Source: Juglans regia (taxonomy: Eukaryota > Streptophyta > Magnoliopsida > Fagales > Juglandaceae). Taken from it: 64,000 nucleotides of DNA. Numbering within the stretch: the first letter of the stretch is position 1; every line of letters begins with the position of its first letter. Of the stretch, positions 23,260-34,429 are shown piece by piece. Below the pieces are notes generated by a model. It was not told where the DNA came from and did not search any database. It saw nothing but the letters and a program-made list of their open reading frames with translations. The stretch spans positions 28,930,724-28,994,723 of the forward strand of contig NC_049908.1 in NCBI RefSeq assembly GCF_001411555.2, written 5' to 3'. The position numbers were made by a program, and so were the translations under genes.

Positions 23260-23925
23260 TACGAGAAAAACCCCTCCTGGGCACTGCCCGAGTGCCTTAA
23301 ATCTGTTTCCATCAGAATAGATAACTCAGTATCGTAGGCACCCCAAATCTTCATCATATGGTAGCCCATGAGTCGCACATGCACAACTCAAACATTTGCC
23401 ATGCTCTAGCAAAAAGATTCAGTCTGCAAATCTCACACTTGTGATTTGGATTATTTACACTAGCTGGTTTGGCATTTTAGCGCAGTTGAGCATCTCCTTT
23501 AACAAAGTCGAGTCCCTTGACTCACTGCGAACAAAAGCGATGATAGTCCATTGACTCCTTTGACCCTATCGCGCAAAGTTGAGTCCATTGACTCACCGTG
23601 AACAATGATGATGACAATCCCTTGAATGCTTTGACCCTCACACACAAATCTGAGTCCCTTGACTCACCACGAGCTATGGGTGGGTGACAGTCCCTTGACT
23701 GCTCGACCCTTGCGTACTAAGCCGAGTTCCTTGACTTGCTGCGAACAAAGGCGATGACAGTCCCTTGATTGCTTCGACCCTTGTGTACAAAACCGAATCT
23801 CTTGACTTGCTGCAAACTATAGGCGAAAACAATCCTTTGACTGCCCAACCCTAGCATACAAAGTTGAGTCCCTTGACTCGCCATGAATAACGAGCAATGA
23901 CAGTCTCTTGATCATATTAAGTGAT
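23260..23925. repeat. Transposon-derived block with 71-bp tandem array (copy 1)
   Basis: A unique leader (23260-23509, with CCCGAGTGCCTTAAATCTG) is followed by six tandem units starting at 23510, 23581, 23652, 23724, 23795 and 23866. The period is 71 or 72 bp. Each unit has two CCCTTGACT-type motifs. No protein is conserved across units. The whole block recurs at 49615-50265. Confidence 0.85.
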
Positions 23926-24044
23926 ATGTGACACATTTATCACTATTAGATGATAAATAAATATGTAATAAATAATCATTTAATAATAATAAATATACCT
24001 CATCATATTTAGTGAGATGATAGTATAGTGTATAGAATTTTTAT

Positions 24045-24915
24045 TTTCAAATTAATTATTACAACTTTCTCAAACTTTAAAACAAAATATAAAAAAATAA
24101 TTCAATTATTTTAAATTTTAAAATAAAAATTATATTCTAAATTAAAAAATATAACTTAAAAAAATAATAATAAAAAACAATTTTTACCGCTCGTCCTTAC
24201 CACTTCATGTGGCCATGCCACGTGTTAAAGTGATTAAGAACAAAAAGCTAGAGAAATAGAACCCTCATCCCCGAGCTACCGAAACCAAACACTCAGTCCA
24301 AACCAATCCACTCCTGCAGCCATTGCTGCTGGTGAACTTGGAATCACTCTAAGATCATGCAAATGGCTTAATGCGGCGAAAAAAGTGTTCGTAGTTTCCT
24401 TGTCGGGTGCTAATGTTTCAGTACTCCCTTATTTCATCTGTCAAATACCCCATCGCACTCCAACATCAGTCTGAGTTTTGCTCTCAAGCTTCAGCCTCCT
24501 GATCTTATACTTGACTTTGGGTTCTCCAATTTACTAAGTCAATGCCTCTCAGCCTCAAAAAAGAGATTGGACTCTCTCATGTCAAACTTTGAAATTGGAG
24601 CTTTGCTAATGGTCCCAATGTGTTTGATGGCTCAACTTTTGAAGCTTGATGTTAAATCTATAAGCTTGCGGAAATTTTCAAGGGTGGCTTGTAATCTATA
24701 TCTGGATTTTATTGGGTTTCCACCAGCTGCCCTTTTCATGTTGAGAGGCATATTTGGAGATTACGGCAGTGTTATTGTTGGTGACTTTTGGATGTTTATG
24801 TCTTGCTCATGTTAATTTCGGTGGCCCGGACGAAGGCTACCCTTTCTCTAGCTTTTTGTTTTTGTTTTTAATCACATAACCTGCCACATGTCACGACTCA
24901 CGACCACATGAAGGG
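24045..24915. repeat. Block T, copy 1 (start of array unit 1)
   Basis: Begins with a MITE-like AT tract, then a conserved 650-bp segment (from TACCGCTCGTCCTTACC at about 24186). The same segment recurs at 35684-35727 (truncated), 42012-42665 and 55165-55808. It looks like a decayed gene fragment with short open frames on both strands, but I cannot identify the source. It sits upstream of each LRR-RLK copy. Confidence 0.75.
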
Positions 24916-25079
24916 GTAAGAAGAGCAGAAAGAATGAGGCGCTAGCTTGCCTTTTTTTTCTTTTAATTTGTTATCTTTATTTTTAAAAATTTAATAAATA
25001 TTTAATTCAAATTATCTTATTATTATTCAAATAAAATTTTATATCATCTCTTCTTTCAAATATTTCCTAAACCTTGATG

Positions 25080-26215
25080 CGAACACGGCAACACATGTTC
25101 AAGTTCAAAGGTGCCTTTCCCGTTCAATTCTTTTACGTACAGTCGCTGGGCTCAAGCGGTGAGGAGTAACGTCAGTAAAAAAAAAAAAAGGCGTGAAATA
25201 AGAAAGAAGAAAGATAAAAACAGAGCAATTTCGGCTAGCTTTCTTCTTCGTGTTCGATTGTCTGTAACCCATTGACACTCATTTTTATCAAGACCCTCCA
25301 TGAACATGATTGCTAAAACTTTGTCTCCGTCACCTCTGTAATCCATACTCTGCAGAAGGGTAATCAACTCCAAAAGAATATTTACAACGAAAAAGTGCAG
25401 CAACGTCTTCAACTAAGGTATTGGAATAAAATTTTCCTTTATCAGAAAGTTGCAGGCCCAGGAAGCCAATTTGTTGAACTACCTCATTAATGGCTGAATT
25501 ATTTTGGAGTTCATTGAATCACCCAAAGATTTGACATCTTTTTCCCTCTTTCATCTGAGTAATAGGATTTTGATATTTCCCTAATTTTGACAACTGAATG
25601 TCGACTTCCACCGTATCCATCATGGCAAACCCTACTACTTGGCGCTGACCCGTGGTTGCCATCGAGAAGAAGAATACTAGAATCGAGTTGCTCTTCGTCA
25701 ATGATGCGGCCGCGCCCGAAACGAGTCCCAAGGGTGTTGCCAGAGGCGATGACTTGGCCATTGGAAACGGAAAGGCCTTGAGCCACCACCCACTTCATGG
25801 GGAGAGATCGTCAAGGGACTTGGAGCTGCAAGTGAAAACATCACTGGGAAATGACAACAACAGTGCATCGCTTCGCCGCGCTCGCAAGGTGCTCCCTCAC
25901 ATGCCGGAGCAACATTGCTGGGGTCATTGTTTTTAGAGTCTTCAACAAGTAGAATTTCATCCTACTTCTTGTTCTCGCCGGGATGTGCTATCTTAGACGA
26001 AGGCGCTTCGAGGGGATGGACTCGCTGTCTGTGACAGTAATGTAATCGTGGAAGGATCGAGAGAGGGAGTTCTAGTCTGAGGAAGAGAGGAAACGTAGAC
26101 ACAAAGTGGGAGATAATGGGGAAGAAAATATTGAGGGAAGAGTGAATCGAAACGGTGCGTATCGATTAAATTTTTTCACATCAGTAACTGCTTACGTGGC
26201 GTTTACTTCCGGTGA
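25080..26215 (-). other. GC-richer insert with unidentified broken coding sequence
   Basis: This segment has no counterpart at the equivalent place in unit 3 (43320-43620). Minus-strand frames contain gene-like stretches (for example NNSAINEVVQQIGFLGLQL around 25500-25430, in a frame interrupted by stops). The 25600-26130 part is markedly GC-richer than its surroundings. The right end carries AAACGGTGCGTAT and CTTACGTGG, both also present at the left end of the MULE. A captured host gene fragment in a MULE-type element is possible. No function is assigned. Confidence 0.35.
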
Positions 26216-26560
26216 TTGAAAATATAATTTTTTTTTTAAATATTAAATTGAGATGAATTGAAATGATAAAATATTATTTTTTAATATTATTATTATTTTA
26301 AAATTTAAAAAAATTATATTTTTTATTATATTTTATATTAAAATTTTAAAAAAATTAAAAAAAAAATTGAAATGGATTTAAAATTCAAACAAACTTGATA
26401 TTTAGAAAAAAAACTGATTTGAATTTTGAGGTGGACCACTGGACCACACACTAATGGTTCTCGTGCGTGATCAGGCATTGGAATCTATTTAAAAAAAAAA
26501 TTGATTTGAATTTTGAGGTCGACCTCACACACTACTGGTCCTATCGGGCATTGGAATGGA
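26215..26560. repeat. MITE copy and short tandem duplication
   Basis: 26215-26400 is a MITE of the 22901 family. Next to it are two diverged copies of an 80-bp segment (26403-26480 and 26490-26556) sharing TTGAATTTTGAGGT.GACC and GGCATTGGAAT. Unit 3 has a single copy at about 43625-43670. Confidence 0.5.
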
Positions 26561-27108
26561 TAAGGATAGATTTATTATATGTTATTATTTATTTATTTAT
26601 TATTATTATTATTTTAATTAATAATTAAGAAATTAAATATTAATAAAATTATATATATTTTTTAATAATTAAAAATGTTAAAAATATATTTAAAATAAAA
26701 AATAAAAAAATAAAAATTCAAATAAAAAAATATTGATATGAACGTAGATTGTCCCGAACTCTGAACGGCACCTCGAAGTCTGAAATGATTAAAACCAGAT
26801 CTACCTCTCTGAGTCTGAACTGCCAGAAGGGGAAGAAGACCAGTTGATTCAGCAAACTCGGCCAGTCATCAGATCACATTAAATCCCATTAAATGCACTT
26901 TTTAGCAGCCTTCAATGGAAAAACTAGAGTAGATACAAACGTTATGTCGCATTTAATACATGTACAATGCATTCACATTGAAAAGCTCTCCTGTATGTCT
27001 GAATCTCTGAATTCGGATACGAATTTGATAATTTTTTCCCAAGTTAAGTATCTTGAAGAGAAGCCTCCACAAACACAAGAACATAAGCCGACAAGAGAGA
27101 TAAAGAGT
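26561..27108 (+). promoter_or_regulatory. Promoter and 5' leader of LRR-RLK unit 1
   Basis: The AT-rich part is followed by a leader well conserved with units 3 and 4. The 45 nt before the start codon (GCCTCCACAAACACAAGAAC..., ending GAGATAAAGAGT) is nearly identical in all three, which supports the start codon at 27109. A clear TATA box was not assigned. Confidence 0.5.
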
Positions 27109-30100
27109 ATGGAGTGCAATCAGATGATCTATATCACCACAGCAAAGATTTTGTTGTTAATCTTCTTCGTCTCTCGTGTTCTTCCATCTGCATCTGTCTG
27201 TGAAGATCTAACCGATTGCCTAGCTCTTCTGAAGTTCAAAGAAGCCATAACAAGTGATCCCAAGAGTTATCTCCAAGATTGGAACAAAGCCAATTCCTTG
27301 TGCAACTGGACTGGAATTACATGCCATCCACATCTCGAAGATCGTGTCATAGCTCTTGAGCTCATTAACATGGGCTTACAGGGAACTATTTCACCTTTCC
27401 TATCCAATCTTTCCCTCCTCAGCACCCTGTCTTTGTACCGCAACCGTTTCCATGGAGAAATCCCAACTACCTTGGGAAGGCTTTCGAAATTAGCATATTT
27501 GAATCTCAGTATAAACCTTCTTGAAGGTAACATACCACCCTCACTTCAAGGCTGTCAAAGCTTGAAAATCTTGGATTTGACTAGCAACTATCTATCTAGA
27601 ATTCCGAGAGAACTTGGGTGGATGCAGAACCTAACGCACTTGGCTCTCACTGAAAACAGCCTCACTGGAGTCATACCATCATTTCTATCAAACCTGACAG
27701 GCCTAATAAAATTAGAGTTGGCCGTAAATTTCTTCACTGGGAAGATCCCTCCACAGCTTGGAGCTCTCGCAAAGATGGAGATTTTGACCTTACACATTAA
27801 CTCTCTTGAGGGAACGATACCTAACTCATTGAGTAACTGCACCGCATTACGTGAAATTTCGATGACTGATAATCTTTTAATTGGAGACATCCCTTCAGAA
27901 TTGGGAGAAAAGCTCCAAAACTTGCAAAAGTTGTACTTGATCAACAACAGTCTCTCAGGAGAAATTCCAGTGGCCCTCTCGAATCTTTCCCATCTGACAC
28001 TCCTTGATCTTAGCATGAACAACTTCAGTGGGGAAGTTCCACAGGAGTTGGGGAAGTTAAAGAATCTTGAGATTCTTTAACCTTCATAGCAATAACCTGG
28101 GAGGCAGATCTGGCAACTCTTCCCTCAGTTTCTTAACAGCACTCACGAACTGTTCATCTCTGAAGAAATTGCACTTAGGTTCATGTTCGTTCACAGGAAA
28201 TCTACCTGATTCTGTCGGCGCTCTTTCAAAAGAACTTTATTACTTCAACATTTTGGATAACAGAATAACAGGAGAGATTCCAGGAAGTATAGGTAATTTG
28301 AGCGGCCTTGTGCGCTTAACTTTGCAGTACAACTTTTTGGATGGAAGAATACCCGCAACACTCGGAAAGCTTTGGCAGTTGCAGACGTTAGGCTTGGGAA
28401 AAAACAGGCTTTTTGGGCTAATTCCCGTGGACATGGGGAACATGACTAATCTTGGTTTGCTGGATGCTAGTTATAATTTGCTTAATGGGTCGATTCCCTT
28501 TACACTTGGTAATCTCTCTCAACTGAGGTATCTTCTCTTGTCTCACAACCACTTGTCAGGAAACCTTCCCATTGAACTCACCCGATGTTCTCTTATGATG
28601 CTTCTTGATTTATCCTTCAATGCCCTAAGTGGGTCAATTCCCAGAGAGATCAGTAGCTTTTCCAAGTTGTCTCTCTATCTCAACTTGTCAAACAATAACT
28701 TTCAAGGAGAGGTGCCTGCAGGCATAGGGCAACTGGTATTTGTGCTTGCAATAGACTTGTCAGAGAATAGGCTTTCCGGTGCCATACCAAGTTTAATTGG
28801 AAGTTGCATATCATTGGAGCATTTGAACCTGTCCCATAACATGCTTGACGGTACAATCCCCGAGGCCTTGAAGCTGATCACGCATCTGAAAGTGCTGGAC
28901 TTGGCTCACAATCAATTAACTGGTGATTTTCCATTATGGATCATTAATGGCCAATTTCTCATGAATCTTAATTTATCCTACAATAGTTTGACAGGTGAAG
29001 TTCCAAATACTATAAGGTTCAATAGAAGCTCGTTCATGGGAAATTTGGGGTTGTGTGGTGGCTCTGATCTACTTGGTCTTCCTCGCTGTGAAGCTGAGAA
29101 GCAAAAGAAAAAGAGAAACAAAAAGATCTACCATATCTTCACAATTACATTGAGTTGTACCCTATTATTCTTGGTGTTGGTTGTTGTCTTTGTTTACCGT
29201 TTCTTCTTCAAGAAAGAAACTGTAAATCTATCACATTCAAAACTAATGTCTTCTCCAATAAACTTTGGAAATCGAACTTTTACTCAAAGGGAACTCGAAA
29301 TTGCAACAGCTGAGTTTGATGAGGCAAACTTATTGGGAAGGGGAAGCTATGGATCAGTTTATAAAGCAATCATTGACGATGGAAATTCTATTGTGGCGGT
29401 AAAGGTTTTGCATGGAGAGTCTATTCAGAGTTTGAAAAATTGTAAAAGAGAATGCCAGATATTATCTGGAATCAAGCACCGCAATCTGGTTAGAATGATT
29501 GGATCCGCCTGGAGTTCACAGTTCATGGCTATAGTTCTGGAGTATATGGGCAACGGGAACTTGGAACAACATCTTTATCCGAATGGATCAGAGATAGGCA
29601 GCTGTAACTTGAAATTGAGAGACAGGCTGGGAATAGCTATAGATGTTGCCCATGGATTGGAATATCTACACGAGTATTGTTTAGATCAAGTCATACATTG
29701 TGATCTGAAGCCACAAAATGTGCTTTTAGACACTGATATGGTCGCTCATGTTGCAGATTTTGGGGTTGGAAAGCTCATTTTTGCTGACAAACTAAGAGAA
29801 CATGTTAGCACAACAAATTTCCTTCGAGGATCAATTGGTTATATACCCCCAGGTGTGCATGTGATGAGCTATGATGATGTCATTTCTTTATATGCCTCGT
29901 CTATAGTAAATGATTTCTATTATTTTCTTTCTACTCAAGCAAGCTTTTCATCTCATAATTCTTCCCAACATATTTTCATTTCTAAGCAGAAATAAGTCAA
30001 TTTTCAAAGTAGTGTTACTTCAAAATTTGTTTAGATTTCTCAAGCAGATTATTGTCAAAATAGGGTCCATTACGACAAGATCTATATGAACAAGAATCCT

Positions 30101-30579
30101 AAGCAACATATCGTTTCTAAGAAGAAAATATTTGTCAAGGCCCCAAAATTGTTTACACAGTAACTTATGAACTAAATTGTGAAACACTTTCCGCTAACGA
30201 TTCCAGTTGCTTTGAAACAGAATATGGACAGGGAATTGAAGTTTCCACTAGAGGAGACGTATATAGTTTTGGTATCATGCTGCTAGAGATGATGACTCGA
30301 AAGAAGCCCACAAGCGAATTGTTTTCAGATGGGGCTGATCTTAGGAATTGGGTGGATTCTGCATTTCCAGATCATATTATGGATGTTCTGGACACCTCAT
30401 TAAAGCAGGAGGCAAATTCAGGGGATTCAAGGTGTGCTTTACAAAGGTTTGAGCAATGCTGCGTGGAAATGCTTGACTTAGGGTTGATGTGCACACAGGA
30501 GAATCCACAAAAACGACCGCTCATGTCTTCGGTGGCACAAAGGCTGGAGAATATTCGAAAGGAACAGGGATATTGTTAG
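27109..30579 (+). pseudogene. LRR receptor-like kinase, unit 1, single-base frameshift
   Basis: Exons 27109-29852 and 30221-30579 match the intact unit-4 gene almost throughout. They encode a signal peptide, the LRR N-terminal cap with CNWTG, about 23 LRRs, one membrane helix and a Ser/Thr kinase with GRGSYG, HCDLKPQN and DFG. One extra A at about 28079 (CTTTAACC against CTTTACC in unit 4) shifts the frame in the middle of the LRR domain. Apart from that insertion the gene would give about 1033 residues. A base-calling error cannot be excluded. If real, the product ends after about 320 residues with only the first half of the LRRs. Confidence 0.85.
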
Positions 30580-31832
30580 GGGATTGTAAACTACTCATAT
30601 TATAGTAGATTTGCCTTTCAAATATTGCGTGGACGTATGCCCTGTGGCAAACCACGAAAATCTGTTTATCTTTATCTCCATTTACATTTCCTGTATTTAT
30701 TTTCTATTTAACGCTATGGATGTATGTACTTGCACCGTACCATTGCTCTGGACCGCCATCGTGGACTTTAGACCACAGCCTCAAGACCTGGACCACCTCA
30801 GTGGGCCGGGAATAAGTATATCTCCCGTTTTGGCCTAGTGTACAATTTTTGGCATTAACAGTTGGCGTCATCTATGGGATTGACTTGTTCTCTACACTGG
30901 AAGTTTGAGAATAATGATTTTCCAACTTACAAAATCATCTTCGAAGGAGCAGATAAATTTTCTCTTAGATAAGTATTCTCAACTTTTTCACCTCTTATTT
31001 TTATTTCATTAGTAACACTTCAACTACAAAAATTAGGTGAGTGCACATTTCCTCGCCGATGTGGTTAAGAGCACTACACACTAAGTGCACAGTGCATAAA
31101 ACACTTTAATTGCTAGCTTTTCACGCCTGGGAAGAAAGTTTCCAGGCCAGGCAAGAATAGGCTTACTGTGCATTAAATGCAGAGTACTGTGACATGCATA
31201 GTGCATGTGCACTGTGTGTAGAATGCATGCACCCATTGTGCATGGCATGCATAGTGCCAGCCGTGAGCCTGCTGTTGTTGCCAGCGGCCACCACATGGTT
31301 CTTCGACGCCTTTTGCCATTGTTGTAGTGGTCCCTGACCCCTACGTCCGAGTATAAGGTGGTCCATAACCACACATGCTGTGAACATAATGTGCACCCAA
31401 GAGCTCACATTGGCTAGCTGTGAGCCCAATGTTGCTACCTGCGGTCGTGGCGCCCGTGAGCTGGCGGGGCAACCACCGGCTACCACCAAGACTGGTAGTG
31501 ATTTTTGTTAATGGCAGTGTGTTCCTTGGCCCTAGTCCATTCCTCGACCACCCATTGGTCGACCATGCACGCGAGCAAACATCCTGCCATGCACACTGGC
31601 GGGCAACCGCTTGCTCAGCCAGAATGGGTTCCTTGGTCATGGGTTCCCTGACCACAACGTTACTCAGCCATGGAGAGTCCCTCATCCCCTCAAGTTCCTC
31701 AGCCAACAGGTCCCCCGGCCACACAGCTCTTTAGCAACGAAGTTGCTGAGACACGAAGTTCTAGTGCTTGAAGGTCTAGGATATTCAACCAGTAAGTTTC
31801 CCATTTTCTCAAGAAAGGATTCTCAATGAATT
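30580..31832. repeat. Block L, copy 1: LTR end and retrotransposon leader
   Basis: Begins directly after the RLK stop. It carries an LTR-end-like motif (GTGGACGTATGCCC at about 30629), a leader junction AACAGTTGGCGTC..TGGGAT at about 30858-30880, then a GC-rich stretch dense in TGCA words (31150-31260) and degenerate TTCCTYRGYCA repeats (31600-31730). No gag or pol was found. Minus-strand open frames here are accidental. Confidence 0.65.
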
Positions 31833-32546
31833 ATGTTAGATATTTCTGACAACAAGATTCATGGGGAGCTACCTAGTTGGATTTGGAGACTTCCCCATTT
31901 TCAGATTTTGAATCTTTCTCATAATTGTCTAGAGACTCTAGATGTGAATTTAAACTCTCAGACTTCCCAAACCAGGTTGAATATCCTAGACCTTCACTCC
32001 AACCAGCTCCAAGGGCAACTTTCAACTCTTCCACTGAATTTTCAAAACTTCAAACCCGCTCTCTCCCATCAAAACCCGCTCTATATTTTCTTCTATGTTT
32101 CAAGGAATAAATTTGACGGGACTATTCCTACGTCACTGCGCAATACTACCAATCTTAATGCTATAGACTTATCCCATAATCACTTGACTGTCACGATTTC
32201 CCAATGCTTAATTGAAATGAGTAAACATCAAACGGTGATGGATTTAGGGGGAAACAATCTTACTGGAGTAATTCTTGATTCCTTTTCAGATCATCACTCA
32301 TGTTATTTACAAACTTTGGTTCTGAATGGAAATCAATTGGAAGGAGAGCTACCAAAATTCCGAGCCAAGTGCAATACATATTTGGAGGTTTTGGACGTCA
32401 GGAACAACCGCATTCAGGATACCTTCCCATGTTGTTTGAAGAACATGGACAGATTGCAAGTCCTTATTTTGCGATCTAACCACTTATCTAAAAATTATTT
32501 GTTTTGGCTTATGGAGGACTTCATGCAAACCTACAAAAATAATTAA
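31833..32546 (+). pseudogene. LRR receptor-like protein (RLP) fragment, copy 1
   Basis: An open frame of 237 residues made of extracellular LRRs of the Cf/Ve-type RLP family, for example LDLHSNQLQGQL, AIDLSHNHLTVTI, LVLNGNQLEGELP, and NRIQDTFPCCLKNMDRLQVL. There is no signal peptide, juxtamembrane region or membrane helix, so it is an internal piece of a receptor that normally has 800-1000 residues. It is flanked by block L and a reverse Copia fragment. A second, more damaged copy is at 63169-63882. Confidence 0.8.
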
Positions 32547-32559
32547 AATAGATTTTTTT

Positions 32560-34193
32560 GGTACCCATGTTCTTCGAGTCATTCATTTATTAATATTAGA
32601 AGAAACAAGATTTTTAGGTACCCATATGACCCTAATAGTCATTGTATGTTTGCTTCTAATAGGACAAGCATAATAATTATGACCATTTCTATTACAAAAA
32701 ATGCAGATAGCATGTGACATATACTAAGAACTTGAGTGATTGTAATAGTATCTTTCTTTGAAAAAATTTCTTTTATCAAAACAATTTTTAACACTCAACT
32801 TTGATTTAGAAGGATTATTAAAGAAGTTTTTATAAGATTTGTATTTTAGTTTTGGCATGTATCCCAAGCCTGCCTTGTCAAAAACACATATTTGACTACC
32901 AAGAAGTTTTTCAAAGTTTCTTTTTCTGTTTGTAAATTTTTCAACAATATTTTCTAAATCAGTCACTTTTTTTTTTTAACACTTGATTTTCATCTTTCGA
33001 AATGATGTTTTCTTTTCTTAAAATATCAATTTCGTTTGTCAAAGAATTATTTTTCTTTTTCAAAGTAATACATTTGATACTTAATTTCTCAAGTTTCTCA
33101 TTTACCTCTTCTAAGATATCTTGCAATTCCGCATATGAATGATTTTTAATATTGTCAATATTTGTTACCTTAATGTCGTCTTTAGCCATAAGACAAAAAT
33201 TTACAAATTTTCCATTGCTTGCTTTGTTGTCTGAGCTGCTTGAATCATCATCCCATGTAGTTTTTATTGCTTTTGCTTTCACTTTGTCATCAATTTCCTC
33301 ATCTTCATCGCTTTTACTTTCATGGCGGGGCAACCACCGGCTACCACCAAGACTGCTAGTGATTTTGGTTGATGGCGTGGTGTTCCTTGGCCCTAGTCCA
33401 TTCCTCGACCACTGCTCGGCCACCCATTGGTCGACCTTGCATGCGAGCAACCATCTTGTCATGCACACTAGGGGTGTTAAATTGTGTTAATTGTGTTAAT
33501 GGGTGTTAAATCTTGTCAAGTTCTTCTTTGACTTTCCTTATTCTTCTCCTCTTTTTAATGTGTACTCTTGGGTGGTAAGTGACTCGATGAGTTCATTTAC
33601 TACGAGTTTCTTGAGATCTCCAGCTTCAAGACTCGCTGTCACTTTTGATTCCCAACGTTTTGATAGAGAGTTGAGAATTTTTTTTATTATCTCCACATTG
33701 GAATATACTTTGCCAAGAGCTGTCAAGCTATTTATGATGTTAGTAAAATGAATGTACATAGTTGAAATAGATTCATCATCATTCATTTTAAACATTTCAT
33801 ATTTATGAGTTAAAATATGAATTTTTTATTCATGTTCCTTCATAAGTAACTTCCAAATTATCCCAATTTTTTTTGTTGCTATCTTGCAAGTCATTATTCT
33901 ATTAAACTCATTCCCGTCGAGAGCATTATATAAGAGATTTATAGCCGTTGAGTTCAATGTTGTAATTCTATCGTTTTCACGATCGAACTCTTCTTCTTCC
34001 TTTTTGACCTTTAATCCGTCAAAAACTTTTGTTGGAATATAAGATCCATTTATAATGCATCTCCAAATTTCTCGACCTTGAGATTGAAGGAAAATTCTTA
34101 TTCCAGCTTTCCAGAATGTGTAATTATCTTTGCAAAATAATGGAAGCCAACTGCTGGATTGGCCTTACCAAATGTAACTGCAACGTTAGTCAT
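32560..34193 (-). pseudogene. Copia gag relic, copy 1, with chimeric insert
   Basis: On the minus strand the start is at 34193 and the frame breaks soon after (near 34130). A stop follows KEHE (about 33830), and then a UBN2/gag-type region (LNSLSKRWESKVTASLEAGD) reads on. A lysine-rich coiled coil and a CCHC zinc knuckle (CNRNGHNYYAC) lie near 32690-32640. Copy 2 (39147-40534) shares the early frameshift and the KEHE stop. Bases 33325-33513 are not gag: they match block L and the left end of the hAT-like element at 38246-38430. No pol is present. Confidence 0.8.
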
Positions 34194-34429
34194 AAGATCT
34201 TAACTTAAAAGATAGTTAATCTTATAAAAAGAGTCATCGCTTTGATACCACTTGTAACTAATTATAGGCAACACCTATGTCACCTAACAATTGTACCTTC
34301 CAGACTAGTCGGCCATCGTTTCCACTGGTGCACTGTCACCCATGGTCGGAGAGTCTTGCTTCGGTGAAACAGTCACAAACAAGAGTTCCCATGAGTGATA
34401 TGTCTGTATGAACAGCACAGGTTAACTAG

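Noticed and set aside
23510..23921. CRISPR-like array
   Set aside because: Plant genome, 71-bp imperfect units with no spacer structure; it is a tandem repeat in a transposon.
24567..24815. Small protein gene in block T
   Set aside because: The frame is interrupted in the copies at 42253-42534 and 55417-55611, and its residues change without preference for conservative substitutions.
29853..29995. C-terminal tail GVHVMSYDD... as the true end of the receptor kinase
   Set aside because: It starts at a good splice donor in the middle of a kinase motif (GYIPP/EYG), and the rest of the kinase follows after an acceptor 370 bp later in the same phase. It is intron.
31081..31724. Minus-strand proteins in block L (also at 37862-38270, 47335-48783, 62439-62932)
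   Set aside because: Open frames are not conserved between copies in length or frame and come from low-complexity TGCA- and CCA-rich DNA.
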